DNA of 64,000 bases from Channa striata (Eukaryota; Chordata; Actinopteri; Anabantiformes; Channidae): the NCBI GenBank assembly GCA_033026295.1, contig CM065172.1:12507665-12571664 (forward strand), given 5' to 3'. Shown here one piece after another: positions 1-23,783 of the stretch (positions are counted from its first letter, which is position 1; each line of letters begins with the position of its first letter). The notes below the pieces were generated by a model, which was not told where the DNA came from, ran no database searches, and saw nothing but the letters and a program-made list of their open reading frames with translations. The position numbers and the translations under genes are program-made.

Positions 1-119
1 CTATTTACCTTCAGCGTGAGCTAGTGAGGGGGGTTGGCTGGTTGGGGAGGGAAGTCTATACTTGAGAGGAGACAGGCTGATTCAGTTGTGTTGACAGAAG
101 GACGGCTGTGATTTCTTAC

Positions 120-11487
<11,368 letters not shown>

Positions 11488-11799
11488 GCGAGCGACAGAC
11501 CCGGGCCAGCACACCGGGCCGTGGGGGTCCCCGTGAACCTGGAGAGCCGACGGCGGACGAGCGAGCACGGGGAGGACGGGGTCCAGACAAAGCTAGGTGC
11601 TGCCCAGCGGACGGGAAACCGCATGGAAAGTTTAGTGGGGGAGGCGACGGATTGGACTAAAGTGGCATCACATCAGCGGTTTCCCGGGCAAAGAATGAGC
11701 TTCTCTGCCGGAGGAGCGTTTGAAAAGTGAAAGCTGCGAACTCCGCCCCTCCTGTCTGCATTCTCCTACATGCGGGGCTGCGACTGGCACTCGCTGCAG

Positions 11800-12910
11800 A
11801 GTCCAGCTATTGATTCATGGCTGGAGGGATCGTCACTTCTAACAGCCTCTAAGTGAGACAATAAATGCACGTGAATAAAGCCCTTCACTGTATTTTCTCC
11901 CTACTTTTTTTTTTTAGATCAGGTGTGATTGTCACAAGACAGATGTTAAAAGTGTGATTTTTCTCTTCTTTTAGGGTTTATGGGAACCTTCAATGGCGGT
12001 TCCCTGCAGAAGGACAATTACTGCCTCAAATTATGAACAGGATATAATGTTCAAGCTTTGCGGTGAATGAATAGTTAATATTTTCATCCTAGTGTTAAAA
12101 ATGACATCAGCCCCTCCGGATCCATCAGCTCGCATTACTTTTTGAAAAGGCGGATTTCCGCGCTTTCAGCATCTGGACAGCTCCTGAAAACCCCGCAGCT
12201 TCACTCACAGTCTTTTTCCCTGTTTAATTTGTGTGACTGTATATTCATCACTGGGAGCGGTTTCACAGAAGCATCTCGTGGTTTCCCTCAACCTGTCAAA
12301 GGAGTAATTCAAAGGTAAACAGCTGTGGAGTCTGTCGGCAGCAGCACAACGTATGTGTGTTGACTCCCATCAGTCACAAGAACCAAGTGGGAAATGTGAA
12401 AAGGAAACGATCCCTGAGTGATTGTTTATGTCCTGCAGAGAGCTTTTTAAGAAATCACTCTAAATAACTACCCATGTCCTCTGAAACCATTCATAGTCCA
12501 CATGCTCCCATATGGAAACCACACACTCTCTTTGAATCCACTGTTTATACACAAGCCTACAGTGTTTGTGACACATGAAATATTGAGCATGGTGTATGTA
12601 CACTATATGCTGCATGCTGTCCATCACGCTTCAAACATATTTTCCAAGCAGCAAGAATTGGGCAAAGGAGGGAGACTTGGACGGATTGGGCTGCACATTT
12701 TGGACACAGCACCACAAGGGTAGAGCATCATCATTAGCCATGTTCGTTCGGTAATTAGGCCCCACGGTGGCCTTTAGTTGGTTGATTTTAACCTCCCTTC
12801 ACTGCAGTTTTCCGCCACCTACTGAGAGGTTCTCCACTGTTCCCACCCGCAGCCACCCCACTTGCTATATCTATGGCAATTACAGCTGTACAAACGCCTC
12901 ACTGCAGGGA

Positions 12911-12947
<37 letters not shown>

Positions 12948-15400
12948 TAGTGCATACCATGCTCAGCAACAGGCTTCAACATCAGCAAGCAGAGGAGGCC
13001 AGATGATAGGGTACAAACTTCAACGCCACTGGTGTTCTGCAGTAAGTGACGGTTAGCCCACAGCAAACAGAACAAAGACTGAAACTTACTGGGAGTTACT
13101 CTATTTAAGTATGTTTCAGGAAAGTGAAATCTTCTGTTCTTATAGGTGTATGTTTTAAATAAGTGCAAGCACAGCAAAATACCAGTTCCAACTAAAATGC
13201 AGTTTTGTGTTCTTGTATTCTGCTTGAGTTCAGTGTTCTGTTATTTTCTACTTTAAATCCACCACATTTCAAGAGAAAACATTGTGAGTTTAGGTTAATT
13301 TTTATGTTCTAATTTCTGTTGCATTTCCAAAAGTTGCCAAACTTAATTGAAGCATCAAAACTAAACTTAAAAACTTTATTTATCTTATCTTTACTACAAC
13401 ACTGGTTATTGTCTTCTAAGCTGGAACGTTAATAAAGTGTGTTGCCAGGTTGGGTGCTTCGTATTAGAGCCCTTTCTGAATGCACTCTGGTTTGGCTTGT
13501 TGGTTCTTCACCTTGGTGGATTAAAATTAACTTGCATTCTGCTCCCGCTTCTGCAGGTATCTGTCATTCTCATACTGAGCCTGACTCGGTCTGACTGCTG
13601 CTGCAGTGTAGAGCTGCGTAATGTACCGAATGCCAGAATGTGTATTTTGAAAGAAAATGTGAACATTTTATGTTATGCAGTTACTAAAGTTAATTCCTAA
13701 ATATAGCTCGAACTCAAATGATTAAAAAATAAATAAATAAGACATCTCTTTAAGCACCCCTCCAGCTGGTGGCACCCAAGGCAAGCTCGTATGACTAAAA
13801 ACAGCCCTGTCCCCAAAGAGGAGTGTTCTTAAACTGGAAGAGAGAAGAATTGTGAGCCAAAGATGGTGTAGGGTTTTTTAGTCATTTATATTGTTACCCA
13901 ATTATATTGTAAAATTTTGTGATATATTTTCGAGTCAGTTTTCCTCCACACATTACTGCAAATGTGACTACACAATTGTCCTAGATGCATAACAGCTACC
14001 GTGGATATTTTGAGAAAACCTTGACTTATAAATACTAAGCAAATACTTCATTTTGAATAACTAAATAATAAAGACTACAAATATTTTTTTAATAATTCAT
14101 TTTCAATTTAAATATTTATTAAAAGAAAAAGGTCTGAGCTACTCTACATTCTTTTGCTGGCAAACCAAAATGCTGTTTTTTATGTATTAAATGCTTTAAT
14201 GAACACATACTTTGTTAATCTTTAAAAACGTTAGCTCTCTAACAGTTGAGCCAAAAGTTTTTAGAAAAACTGCAAAATCCCTGACAATTTGATGTTGATG
14301 TCATCATTGGCTTTTTCAATAAAGGAGTCGCCCATCATATACAAATAGGCTTCAAACAGTTCTTACATTATGTGATTATCACAATAATGTAAAATAATTC
14401 AAAGGAAAAAATATTTTTTGTTTACATTAGCCTGTTTGTTTCTCAGTTCATCTACTTCTCTGAACCTTGATCACTTGACAGTTGCTCGTAAAACAAAGTG
14501 AAGGGCCCTGATGAAAACAGAGGTGAATGGTGTAGTGAGACTCAAAAATTAGGACTATAAATGTATCATAAAATAAAAACAATGAGCTTAAAAAGACCAA
14601 AAATATTTTGCATTATAGAAAGTCATTTGATTCAGTGAATTGCTCATTTTGCAGCTTTAAGTAAACTTCTTTTAACAATACAAGTGCATGTATATATTTC
14701 TGTCCTATTGCTACATTTGCTAAAGCAATGATATAAAAAATGTGTTCTACCATTAAAAGTTATGACACAGACAAAAGCATCTCACGAGTAAGGGATAGAA
14801 AATATGCCATGCATCTGTATGCTTTTCATGTTTTTAAGAAAATGAAAATCTAACACACCAGAAGGTCTAATGTTATTTTCCCTGCAGTTTAAGAACATGC
14901 CCTGCATATTTCACAAACATCTGTGAAGAAACATACTGTAAACGTGGAAAACAAATGGACATTAATTTTCAAGACAGTTTTTGAAAGTCTGTACTAGTTA
15001 AACATTTTCTTTAAGTTTTCAGTTTACACTTCAAAGAAATGTATGCCTTCTGTGGCAAACTTTTTTGTGTTCTCGTGTAGACAACTACTAACTTCTGAAT
15101 AAATGAACTTAATTTCAGTATGTCTTTCGCTTCCCACTGTGAATAAATAGCGTTATAATGACCAGACTCAGAGTTCAGCTGTTGAAGGCACAAATTTGCA
15201 GCCTACTGGCATCAAACAGCAGCAGTGCAACATCACAAGGAAGAACTGACAGTGGAACTTCTGCAATCACTTTGTTTGTGCTTAATACATTATTTCTATT
15301 TTTAACAAACACACACATATATACTGTATATACTGTGGTTTGTATTTGCTTGCTCCTTTTGATCTCTGTAGCAACTTTTCCTCTATCTGACATGGCTGTT
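11800..15400. other. Intergenic, nothing recognised except a microsatellite
   Basis: AT-rich sequence right of the cpne5 promoter. Apart from the (TG)n at 12912-12945 I find no exon, RNA gene or intact transposon. Confidence 0.55.
12912..12945. repeat. (TG)17 microsatellite
   Basis: Uninterrupted TG dinucleotide run in intergenic DNA. Confidence 0.97.
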
Positions 15401-15439
15401 AGTGAGTAATTTTTTTAAAACTTTTTAACATTTTTTATC

Positions 15440-15507
15440 TACACTGATCAGCATTAAAACAACCAAAGGGTGAAGTGACACTATCTGTTTACAAGGGCAC
15501 CTGTCAA
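15440..15507 (+). mobile_element. Tc1-like transposon end, fragment
   Basis: Begins TACACTGATCAGCATTAAAA, close to the terminal repeat of a widespread fish Tc1-like element, and continues GGTGAAGTGA..GGGCACCTGTCAA as in that element's 5' region. No transposase frame remains. A second fragment of the same end lies at 16198-16300 in the same orientation. Confidence 0.55.
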
Positions 15508-15604
15508 ATCCATTCGTTGTCTTGAGAATATTGTAACTCTTATTATGTGCTTCTTACACAAAATAACCAAGACTCCTACGTGGTACCAGGAGACCACATT
15601 CTCT

Positions 15605-15985
15605 ACCCTGTAAATTATTAGGCTGCAAGTTTACAGTAAATTACTGGCTATTAGCTGCATTACTTTCACAGCATGTTGCTGTGTGTAATTTGACAGCTCT
15701 GTACTGTAACTTCACAGTAACTTTGACATTAAATTCCTGTAAGTCGACAGTGTGCTACTGTGAAAATACTCTATTACACTGTTATCGTGCAATAGAGTTT
15801 GTTGTTGTAAAGTTACTGTTTCCAATTCTGATTTCATAGTAAAGCCTTCATGATGTTGTTGTATTGTTACAGTGTGCTGTTGTACATATAATTTATTACA
15901 TTGTGATTTCACAGTAAATGTTTTATGGCACTGCTGTGAGGTCACAGTATTAAATTACAGGATGACAGTAGATACTGTAAAAGTA
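15605..15985. repeat. Degenerate ACAGTAA/TTACTGT-rich tract
   Basis: About 380 bp in which TTACAGTA, CACAGTAA, TACTGTAA, ACTGTGA and related words recur every 15-30 bp on both strands. It looks like a decayed array of short palindromic units or a diverged non-autonomous transposon. It lies between two Tc1-like end fragments. No coding potential. Confidence 0.6.
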
Positions 15986-16197
15986 ATGGAATTCAGTAGC
16001 CAGCTATAATGTCATTGAAATATTGCAGTTTCATTTAGTTTAGAATTTAATGTATCACTATAAAAACAAAACTTAACCACAATATCAGCATGAATTTTAC
16101 TAATTTATTTTACGAACAGCAACAGAGTGGCTGCAGTCACACAGTACCAGTGTGGAGAGTATTGGCCTCTCCTCACTGGTGACCAGATAAATATAGA

Positions 16198-16300
16198 CAT
16201 TTAAACCACTAACAGGTGAAGTGAACAACACTAATTATCTTGTTTCCGTGGCCTGTCAGGGTTCAGGATATATTAGGCAGCAAGTGATAGGTCTGTTCTT
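16198..16300 (+). mobile_element. Tc1-like transposon 5' region, fragment
   Basis: AACAGGTGAAGTGAACAACA..CCTGTCAGG..ATATATTAGGCAGCAAGTGA matches the subterminal sequence I know from the same fish Tc1-like family as 15440-15507. No transposase frame is present. Confidence 0.55.
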
Positions 16301-16790
16301 GTAGTACATCCATTTTAAAGTGAAAACAGCACTGCAATGCACTGTGGGAGGAAGGTAAGCAGGCAAAGGCAGTGTGATGCACTGACCGGACCTTCTGGAA
16401 TTCATTTGGATCTTGCTTTACTACCTGTCCCCTGCCAAAATACTGCTGCAGACCAAGTGCGCTGCTTTATGGCAGCAGCATTTCCTGATGGCAGTGGTCT
16501 CATTTAACCAGATTGTGGCTCCTGCCACAGTGCAAAAAGGATTTTTAAAACACGGCAAAGTCCCAAAGGTGTTGAAATGGCCTCAAATTTGCTTCACATA
16601 TCAGCCCAATCAAACATCTATTGGATGCACTGAAAAACAAGTCCCACCCACTGAGGCCCCACCTCACAACTGACCCATCAAATAAAATCCATGTCTTGAT
16701 GGATCAGAGCTGTTTGGGTACCACGAGTGATCAGCGTTAGTCATCCAGGTTTATTTTTCTCCATTTTCTTGTCATCCATTTAATGTTTTT

Positions 16791-16860
16791 CAGTAGCACA
16801 GTGGTGGAGTGGTTAGTGCTGCTGTTTCACAGCTAGAAGGTCCTCAGTCTAAATCACCCT
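16791..16860 (+). mobile_element. Degenerate tRNA-derived SINE head
   Basis: GTGGTGGAGTGGTTAGTGCT..TTTCACAGCTAGAAGGTCCT..AAATCACC resembles the tRNA-like head of a second fish SINE type, whose intact copies read ..TCACAGCAAGAAGGTCCTGG then GTTCGAATC. The B box is decayed. Confidence 0.5.
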
Positions 16861-19800
16861 GCTGTCTTAGCTAATTGCTTGCACTCATCCAAACAACGTC
16901 TACAGGAGTTTGTTTGTTTGGATGGATAAAAGTTTTTTGTTGAATTTTTTTTTTTGCACGATTATAAGCAAGTTCTCCTGAGGTTCTGTTGTTGATTAAC
17001 CAAGACAGCTCTGAGGAACTGTGTGGCAAACTATAGACCTATCTGTAATTACATTTAAAATATCCATGATGGCATTTGTCCTAGTCAATATTGTATTCTC
17101 ACCATTTGAAATGATTTGGAATGATAAACATGCATGCAACAGCATCACATTCTGACGCGTAGAAATTTTATTTCAAATATACATTTTAATAGATATAAAC
17201 TTTGATTCACTAGGTATTACTACATTAAAAAATAGTGAAACTCCTTAAACAGTGTAAGTCCCAGTTATATTATTTAATAGCAAGTCTGGATATATATTCC
17301 AGGTACTTGTATTTTTACATTCCCAGTCAAAAAGAACAGTTCATAAAATGACTAGTAAAGATGCAATTTCTGATATCTACAATTAGGACTAGAAATAATG
17401 CAGATATCTGCATGTATTGTCTGTTTCCTGGTAAGAATTGTAAAATCCCAGTGCACATGCATCAGAATGTGATGCCATTTTTGCCCTTGGAAGATTGATG
17501 TTGTGGATTTCTGAAATGGTGTTTTCGACTAGGAAGAAATTAATATAGATCTCGATTTATCCCGTGTAGCAATATAATGTTAAATTCATTTGTCTAAAAG
17601 TATCTGTATTTCAGCTGCAAGAATCAGGATGAAATTCACATGCAGTTGCTCTACATTTTTTTAAGGTGAGGAAACAGTCCCTGCTCAAGGTGATGTACTT
17701 TTTCACCAGCTGCAACTAGAGCTTATACTGCTCCATAAATAAAGTAAGGAAGACAACAGAGAACAAGAATGTCAACAGCAAAACAAAAGATATGTACTAC
17801 AAAATCCCAAACCAGAACATGAAGACACGTTTTAAGGGGGGGCAGAACCTTAACACACAAATTGCATCTGGTATCTTCAATAAGATGCCTGAAGACTAAG
17901 AGAACAGCCCCACTCTCATTCTTCCGTGATATAAATCAACAAGGCTCCTGTGCTGAGCCGGAAACACATTTGTCATTCTTCATTTCGCATGATCCACTCA
18001 CTGTGTCAGCACTGTGGCTTCTCTGAGGAGAAGGAAACGTCGAACATTAAACTCTTCCAGCGTGACAATGTTCAAGTGATAATGAGCGGAGCAGCGTGTG
18101 GATCTTCGGTAACACATATCACAGGGAACAAACGAACTATTGAACTTGGCGGAGACGTTGTGCTCAGTCCAGCGTTGCTCCTCTGCACCTACGTGAGGTG
18201 GATGGAGTTTCGCCAAACATACAATTAGAAAGAGTGTGAGAAAGAGAAACTGAAAGCAACTACTGAGGACTGCACCGGAATATCTATGCGTAAGTGTATG
18301 TGTGTCAGCATCACTGTCTGGAGCAGAGACTCATCCGTTTCACTGATTGAACACCAGGAAATGTGATGTTGGCAGCCGCTCCGCCACCATCACTAAAACA
18401 CTGGAGCGTGGCTGTTTTCAGTAGTGGCAACAGGAAACAGCCATGTTTTACTGTGGTGCTGCTCTGACACTTCCCTGTCAGGGAGTTCATTACATTGAGA
18501 AAAAGATTCACAATCCTATAAAGTGGAAGCATTTCTTGTTATAGAGTGCAGTGGAGAGACTGTATTTCTGACTGTCAGTATGTGCTGGCTGAAACCTGGT
18601 GCAGAATTCACACATTAAATCCTTTTGGGGTGTGAGTCTTGGAAATTCTCCTGTGATAATAGGCTGAGAATTACGGTCACAGGTACAGTTGCAGTTATTT
18701 AAGTAGGTTTTGAGAAGCCCGGGATCAGAGATTTAGCTCTCTGTGGGTTTGCTTTGAAATGCTCTACACATTACATGGGGTAATTCATCCGAACCATTTC
18801 CCCTCAAAAGAAAAAAGAAAAAGGAAATAAAGAAATCTTTGTGTTTATTGAGAGCTGTCATGCATACAAGAGTCATAAAGCATTCAAATTCCCAAGTGTG
18901 ACTGCAAGTGGGGAAAAGGTTGCACATTTTAATAAAAGAAAATAATACTGGGGGCATTTCTCATATCCTCTGACAGATCTGTTGGTTAGACATGTGTGAC
19001 AGCAGGGTGGACTCCGCTGTGTGGTGGGCTGCTTGGCTTTTCCCTTTCGCCTCAAATACAAAGAAAACTTCAACTTTCAGCTTTTGGATGTTTTTCAAAC
19101 TCTCTTGCACAGTTCTCAACCTGAGACCGATGAAGACGACTGTATTGAAAGTGTTTTTATCTCTAGCTAATTTAAAATTAGCGAAACCCCTCCATTAAAA
19201 GCAGGAAAATTAATTTCTCCAGTAATTGCCCCCCTTCACCGGTTATCATTTAAATACAGAGTTTATTTGAAGATTGTTTTTGAATCAATTCATGGTTTGT
19301 CACCAGTTTACACTTCTTATTCTCTTTCCCGGCCTGAATCTCTAGGTCACAGAGCCCTTTTCCTCCCCAAGCATAATCATTTTTAACTCCCATTTTTTTG
19401 TGTCACCATGTAATGAAATAATTGTTCTTTTTATTAGCTCTATAAATAAATCGGACTTTGCTGAAGTTGTCAAGCCAATTATATTTATGCTGATAATGTA
19501 AGTCAAAGTAATTAATTGGTAGCAAAACTATGAGCTGTGAAATTTATCAGTTGTTTTTGTACTTGTATTAATAGTGCTGGCGGGAGGAATGATAGCAGAA
19601 CAACCAAAATATTAATAATTCTGCACTGCACATCCTGTTTGCCATACAGACCATGGAAGGGTCAGTGTGATACTCAAGCTTTGGAAGATAAATTCTTGCC
19701 TTTTTATTTGTCTTTTCTGCACAGAATGTTAAGGGGTTGCACAAATTCTCATTGCAAACTTTAACACACATGCATCTCTCACTGGACATGAAGGCACCAT

Positions 19801-22800
19801 CTTTGTAAAGCTACAGTATCAATTTCAAATTCTCTTTGGTGTGTGAGTGCATGGACCAATCAATGCATCCAGTTGCTCTGCTAAAATGCCAAGCTCTAAC
19901 AGACAGAAACGATCCCCAGAGAAGTCATTTAGGGCTCTCCAGTTGGATTTTCCATCTCTCTCTGAATACCAAGAGTCCATCAACTTGTTAGATAATCTGG
20001 AAAAGTTAAGGTCCCTCACATCTGCATGCCTCTAGAGGGGTTTGCGAATAGCCTGGTGTTGCCGCACGTCTCCTTGTTTCACTTCACAGGCAACTCATCA
20101 TCCACCAGCAGCCTGACCTAGATCCAGCCATCCCCTTGCTCACATCATATACATATTCATTGGGCTCTTTAAATCATAAGACAACCCCTTGAGCAGAGGA
20201 GAAAGCTCTCTAATTAGTTGCTATCTTCCAGTAGCAGCTCACAGGGCTGTGTTTGTCTTTCTTTTCACACGTGTTTGTCTCGGTGAACTGCTGCGGTCAC
20301 TTTTACGCAGGTCCAGGACTTCTGTCACATCTGTGGTCGCTTGTACTGTGCATAAGATAGAGGTTGCAATGAGTCCCTGTGACTCGTTCAGCTACATTGG
20401 GTTTGGTACAGTAAGCATGGTACAGCATATACAATATGCTCAAAGCTGCTTCTGCAGTAGTAGTAGCGCCCCAGGGAAAACACCACAAGTGACTCTGGGA
20501 GAAATTGGGAAAGTGTTTTCGCCTTCTTCACTGTGTGTGTTAGTACTATCTTGGGGTCCAGAAATATACTGCTCAATCATGGGAAAGTTTTACAATAAAG
20601 AAAAGACAGAACTTAAAATAAATTCCCAATAATCACTTTCACAGTCTACTGTAATCTGATAAAATTGGCAGCTCATATCAGAACAATCCACCAGATAAAA
20701 AAAGGCTGCATAAGATTAATGGTTATCTATTATCTGTGTGAATCAGTAAAGTCTATTTTAATAACAGACTAATAATGTCTAATAGCTGATTTAGTATTCA
20801 GTATCACTAAACACCAAGTACTCTCAGAAATTTGAAAGTCAGGTTAGTAGAACAAAAAAAATTTGTGCAGCAGAAACAAATTTTTTTTTTTAGTGTAAGT
20901 CAAGCCCCAAAAAACACTGGCCCTTAAATCTTACATGATGCATTCTCATAGACCATTTCTGACTTTAGTTCCAAAACAATCACTGTCCCTCACAATCACT
21001 GATCAGAGAACTGCTTGTTTTTCCTAACCTTAACTATTGCACAGTTTCTATGTCTAGGCACTGCACAAAGCAAGAACTATCAAATGATTATAATAGGATA
21101 CAAAGAAATGTTATTGAAAATAATCTGAGTTTGGTAGAAACCTTCAATATCAGTGATCTTGTCAATATTATATGACCATATGGTTGTCTGCTGCTTATGA
21201 CTGGTAAATTGGCTCTGACATATGAAATCAATGTAGTGCCCTTTTAAATTGCAGGTCCTTTCCAGAAATTACAGCAAGATCAGGAAGTCACCAGTTCGAT
21301 ATGAAAATGATTCACAATAATAAAATCCTTCCCCAGTAAGGCGTGGGCAAACACCTTAGGTCAAACTTCATAAGTCATGAAGTTCAGGCAACACAGCTCC
21401 AGAGAAAGTCTGAAAACCAGATTATGTACAAGCAGTCAGAAATAATCTTATACCCCAGACAGAGCCACACGTTCTACTGCTAAATTATCTGTACAACAAA
21501 AGAGAAATGCAAAGAGTGGAAATGGCAGAAAGATCAAACAAAAGCAACACAAAGACAAATTGTTTCCCCCGATAGAATTTCAAAGGAACATTTTTTGTAT
21601 TTCACGCGTTCTCTGGTTGTAATAAACCCAAAGAGAATTTATTATTCAGCTTCAGACTTTTAGCCTAATGTTTTCACTTTGTATCATTCAAGCGCCCACA
21701 ATCCATAAAGGTCCACTGAACGCCACCAAATGGGGGACAGAGTCATTAGCTAAGAGAACATTTAGGTGGAGACCGAAACAGGTCTGAAGTGGAGTAAACA
21801 TATTATATTATAGCATCTTGGAGGACACAACTGGAAGACATTTTTTTTAGAAATCAACTGCTTGCTTGTCAACTGTAAATATGATAACATGTCAATATTG
21901 TGTGACTTGTGCAGCCAACAAGTTGTCAAAGTTAGACTTTTCTTGTGTTAACCTCTAAACCCAGCCATTTTATGAAGACAATGTCAGCTACATTGCTTCA
22001 GGGTTTTAAAATCAAATCGGTCCTCAAAAAGATCAGTGAACACACATTTATTTCGCTCTACTGTACTATCACAACTATATGACTAACCTTTACACCTCAA
22101 AAACATCCCAGAAATTGTGCGCACAATCTCTCTCTTTAGATGCTTTTTCTACTACTTGCCAACTTCCACAGAGTTGTTATTTTTTTATTTTCAGGAGCCA
22201 AATTGAAAGAAATTTCTTCATTATCACTGCATGAACTGCAAACTGCACGGTGTCCAGTGTCAATCAATAAAGCAAAATGAACTGAATTACTGCAGAGGCA
22301 GGGAGCCTGGGAGAAATGCATCATCTTTTCATCTACCAGGTCACAGCGTCATCTAAGTTTTCCATTTGAGCTTCTTAATGCAGCAGCAACACACCCACTA
22401 ATCATTCCACCTCAGGATGTTAACTGAAGCAATTTGGTTTGTGTTGACTGAAACTCTGTGTCTCCAGTGCTCATTTTTAATGCAATAAGAATGATTTAGA
22501 TGCTTAATAAAAACTGCTTTAAGAAGCAGTGGCATCATCACCACATCTGGGGTTGGTGTACAACCTATAGGGAAATACGAAGAAGCTCCTCCCAAAACAC
22601 ACTTTATTTTTGTGTTCAACCAGCAGAAGGTATCAACTTTAATTCCCTCCCTCCTATGATCAAAGTTTGCTTTTCATTGTGGGCGTGAGACTCTTTCATC
22701 ACAGCATTTTCTCAAAGCTATATCCATGCAAATCATTGCGTTTATCCCCTGTGCACTGTGTGCAGCATGGGTGGAAATGAATACACAGCCGGTGAAATGT

Positions 22801-23765
22801 TAAAATCGCCATGGTAAAACTCACAGCAGGCACAGAGCACCACCAACGGCTCACTGAGGAGCGATAGCAGGGTTCCTCCCACGCAGAGATTAGATGCAGG
22901 TGCAGGGTAGCACCGACGAACCGGGCGCTCCAAAGGCGAACCACCATTACACCACACACCTCCAAATATTATCAAGAATGATGTGCCAGAAAAGTGGAAG
23001 AATACCGATTGCCACGTTGCTGTGGTATGTGTTGTACCTCCACAGATGTTGAGTGAGTGAAGAGACTAGCTCTTGTCATCCACGGAGCATTAGTGTGTGA
23101 TTGTGTGAACTCCTGTCCCCAGAGTGGACGCGTACATGTGTGACAGCATGATTAATGTGACTCAACACACTCTGCATTGTTCGACCCTCGTGGCGCTCAC
23201 ATCTAGATAATGAGGAAAGCCTGCTCGCCAGCTGAAGCACCAACCGCTCTCTGTGCACATGCCCTCTGGTGCAGCCATCACAGCCAGAGAATGCTCCAAG
23301 CAGGATTTGCCATTATGGTTTTCCACATTACAGGAGCAGCTTGATTTTAGGAGCTGATGGGCATCCACATGCTCATTGGGGCCTGGGGAAGTCATCATTG
23401 TTTTGGAAAAAAGAAAACTCATCAGTAGTGAGTAGCCCAGTACCGGCCTGTTGTGTTGTTGTTAGCACCAGCAGTCTTTAACCCCTTGAGCTATACCACC
23501 CCTACAACCAGCAGCTGCCACTCGACAATTTCCATGGAAATGACAACTCACTCTCCTCCATTAACCTCCACAATCAAACCAGTCTAGATGTGATGAAGTG
23601 AAAGGGACTCATTACTTACTTACTGTGAACACTGTCTGCAATCACACAATGTTTACAATTTCACCTTCGCACTTTGCGCAAGTGATCGTCACCTTTACCA
23701 GCAGAACAAATGCATTGAAGCCATTTTCTTTCACGCTTAATGTATAACCGTAGATTATGTTCAGC

Positions 23766-23783
23766 GTGTGTGTGTGTGTGTGT
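23766..23783. repeat. Short (TG)n microsatellite
   Basis: About nine TG units. Confidence 0.9.

Noticed and set aside
20189..20632. 147-codon plus-strand open frame
   Set aside because: Composition and content look random; no domain, no flanking exons and no promoter signal.
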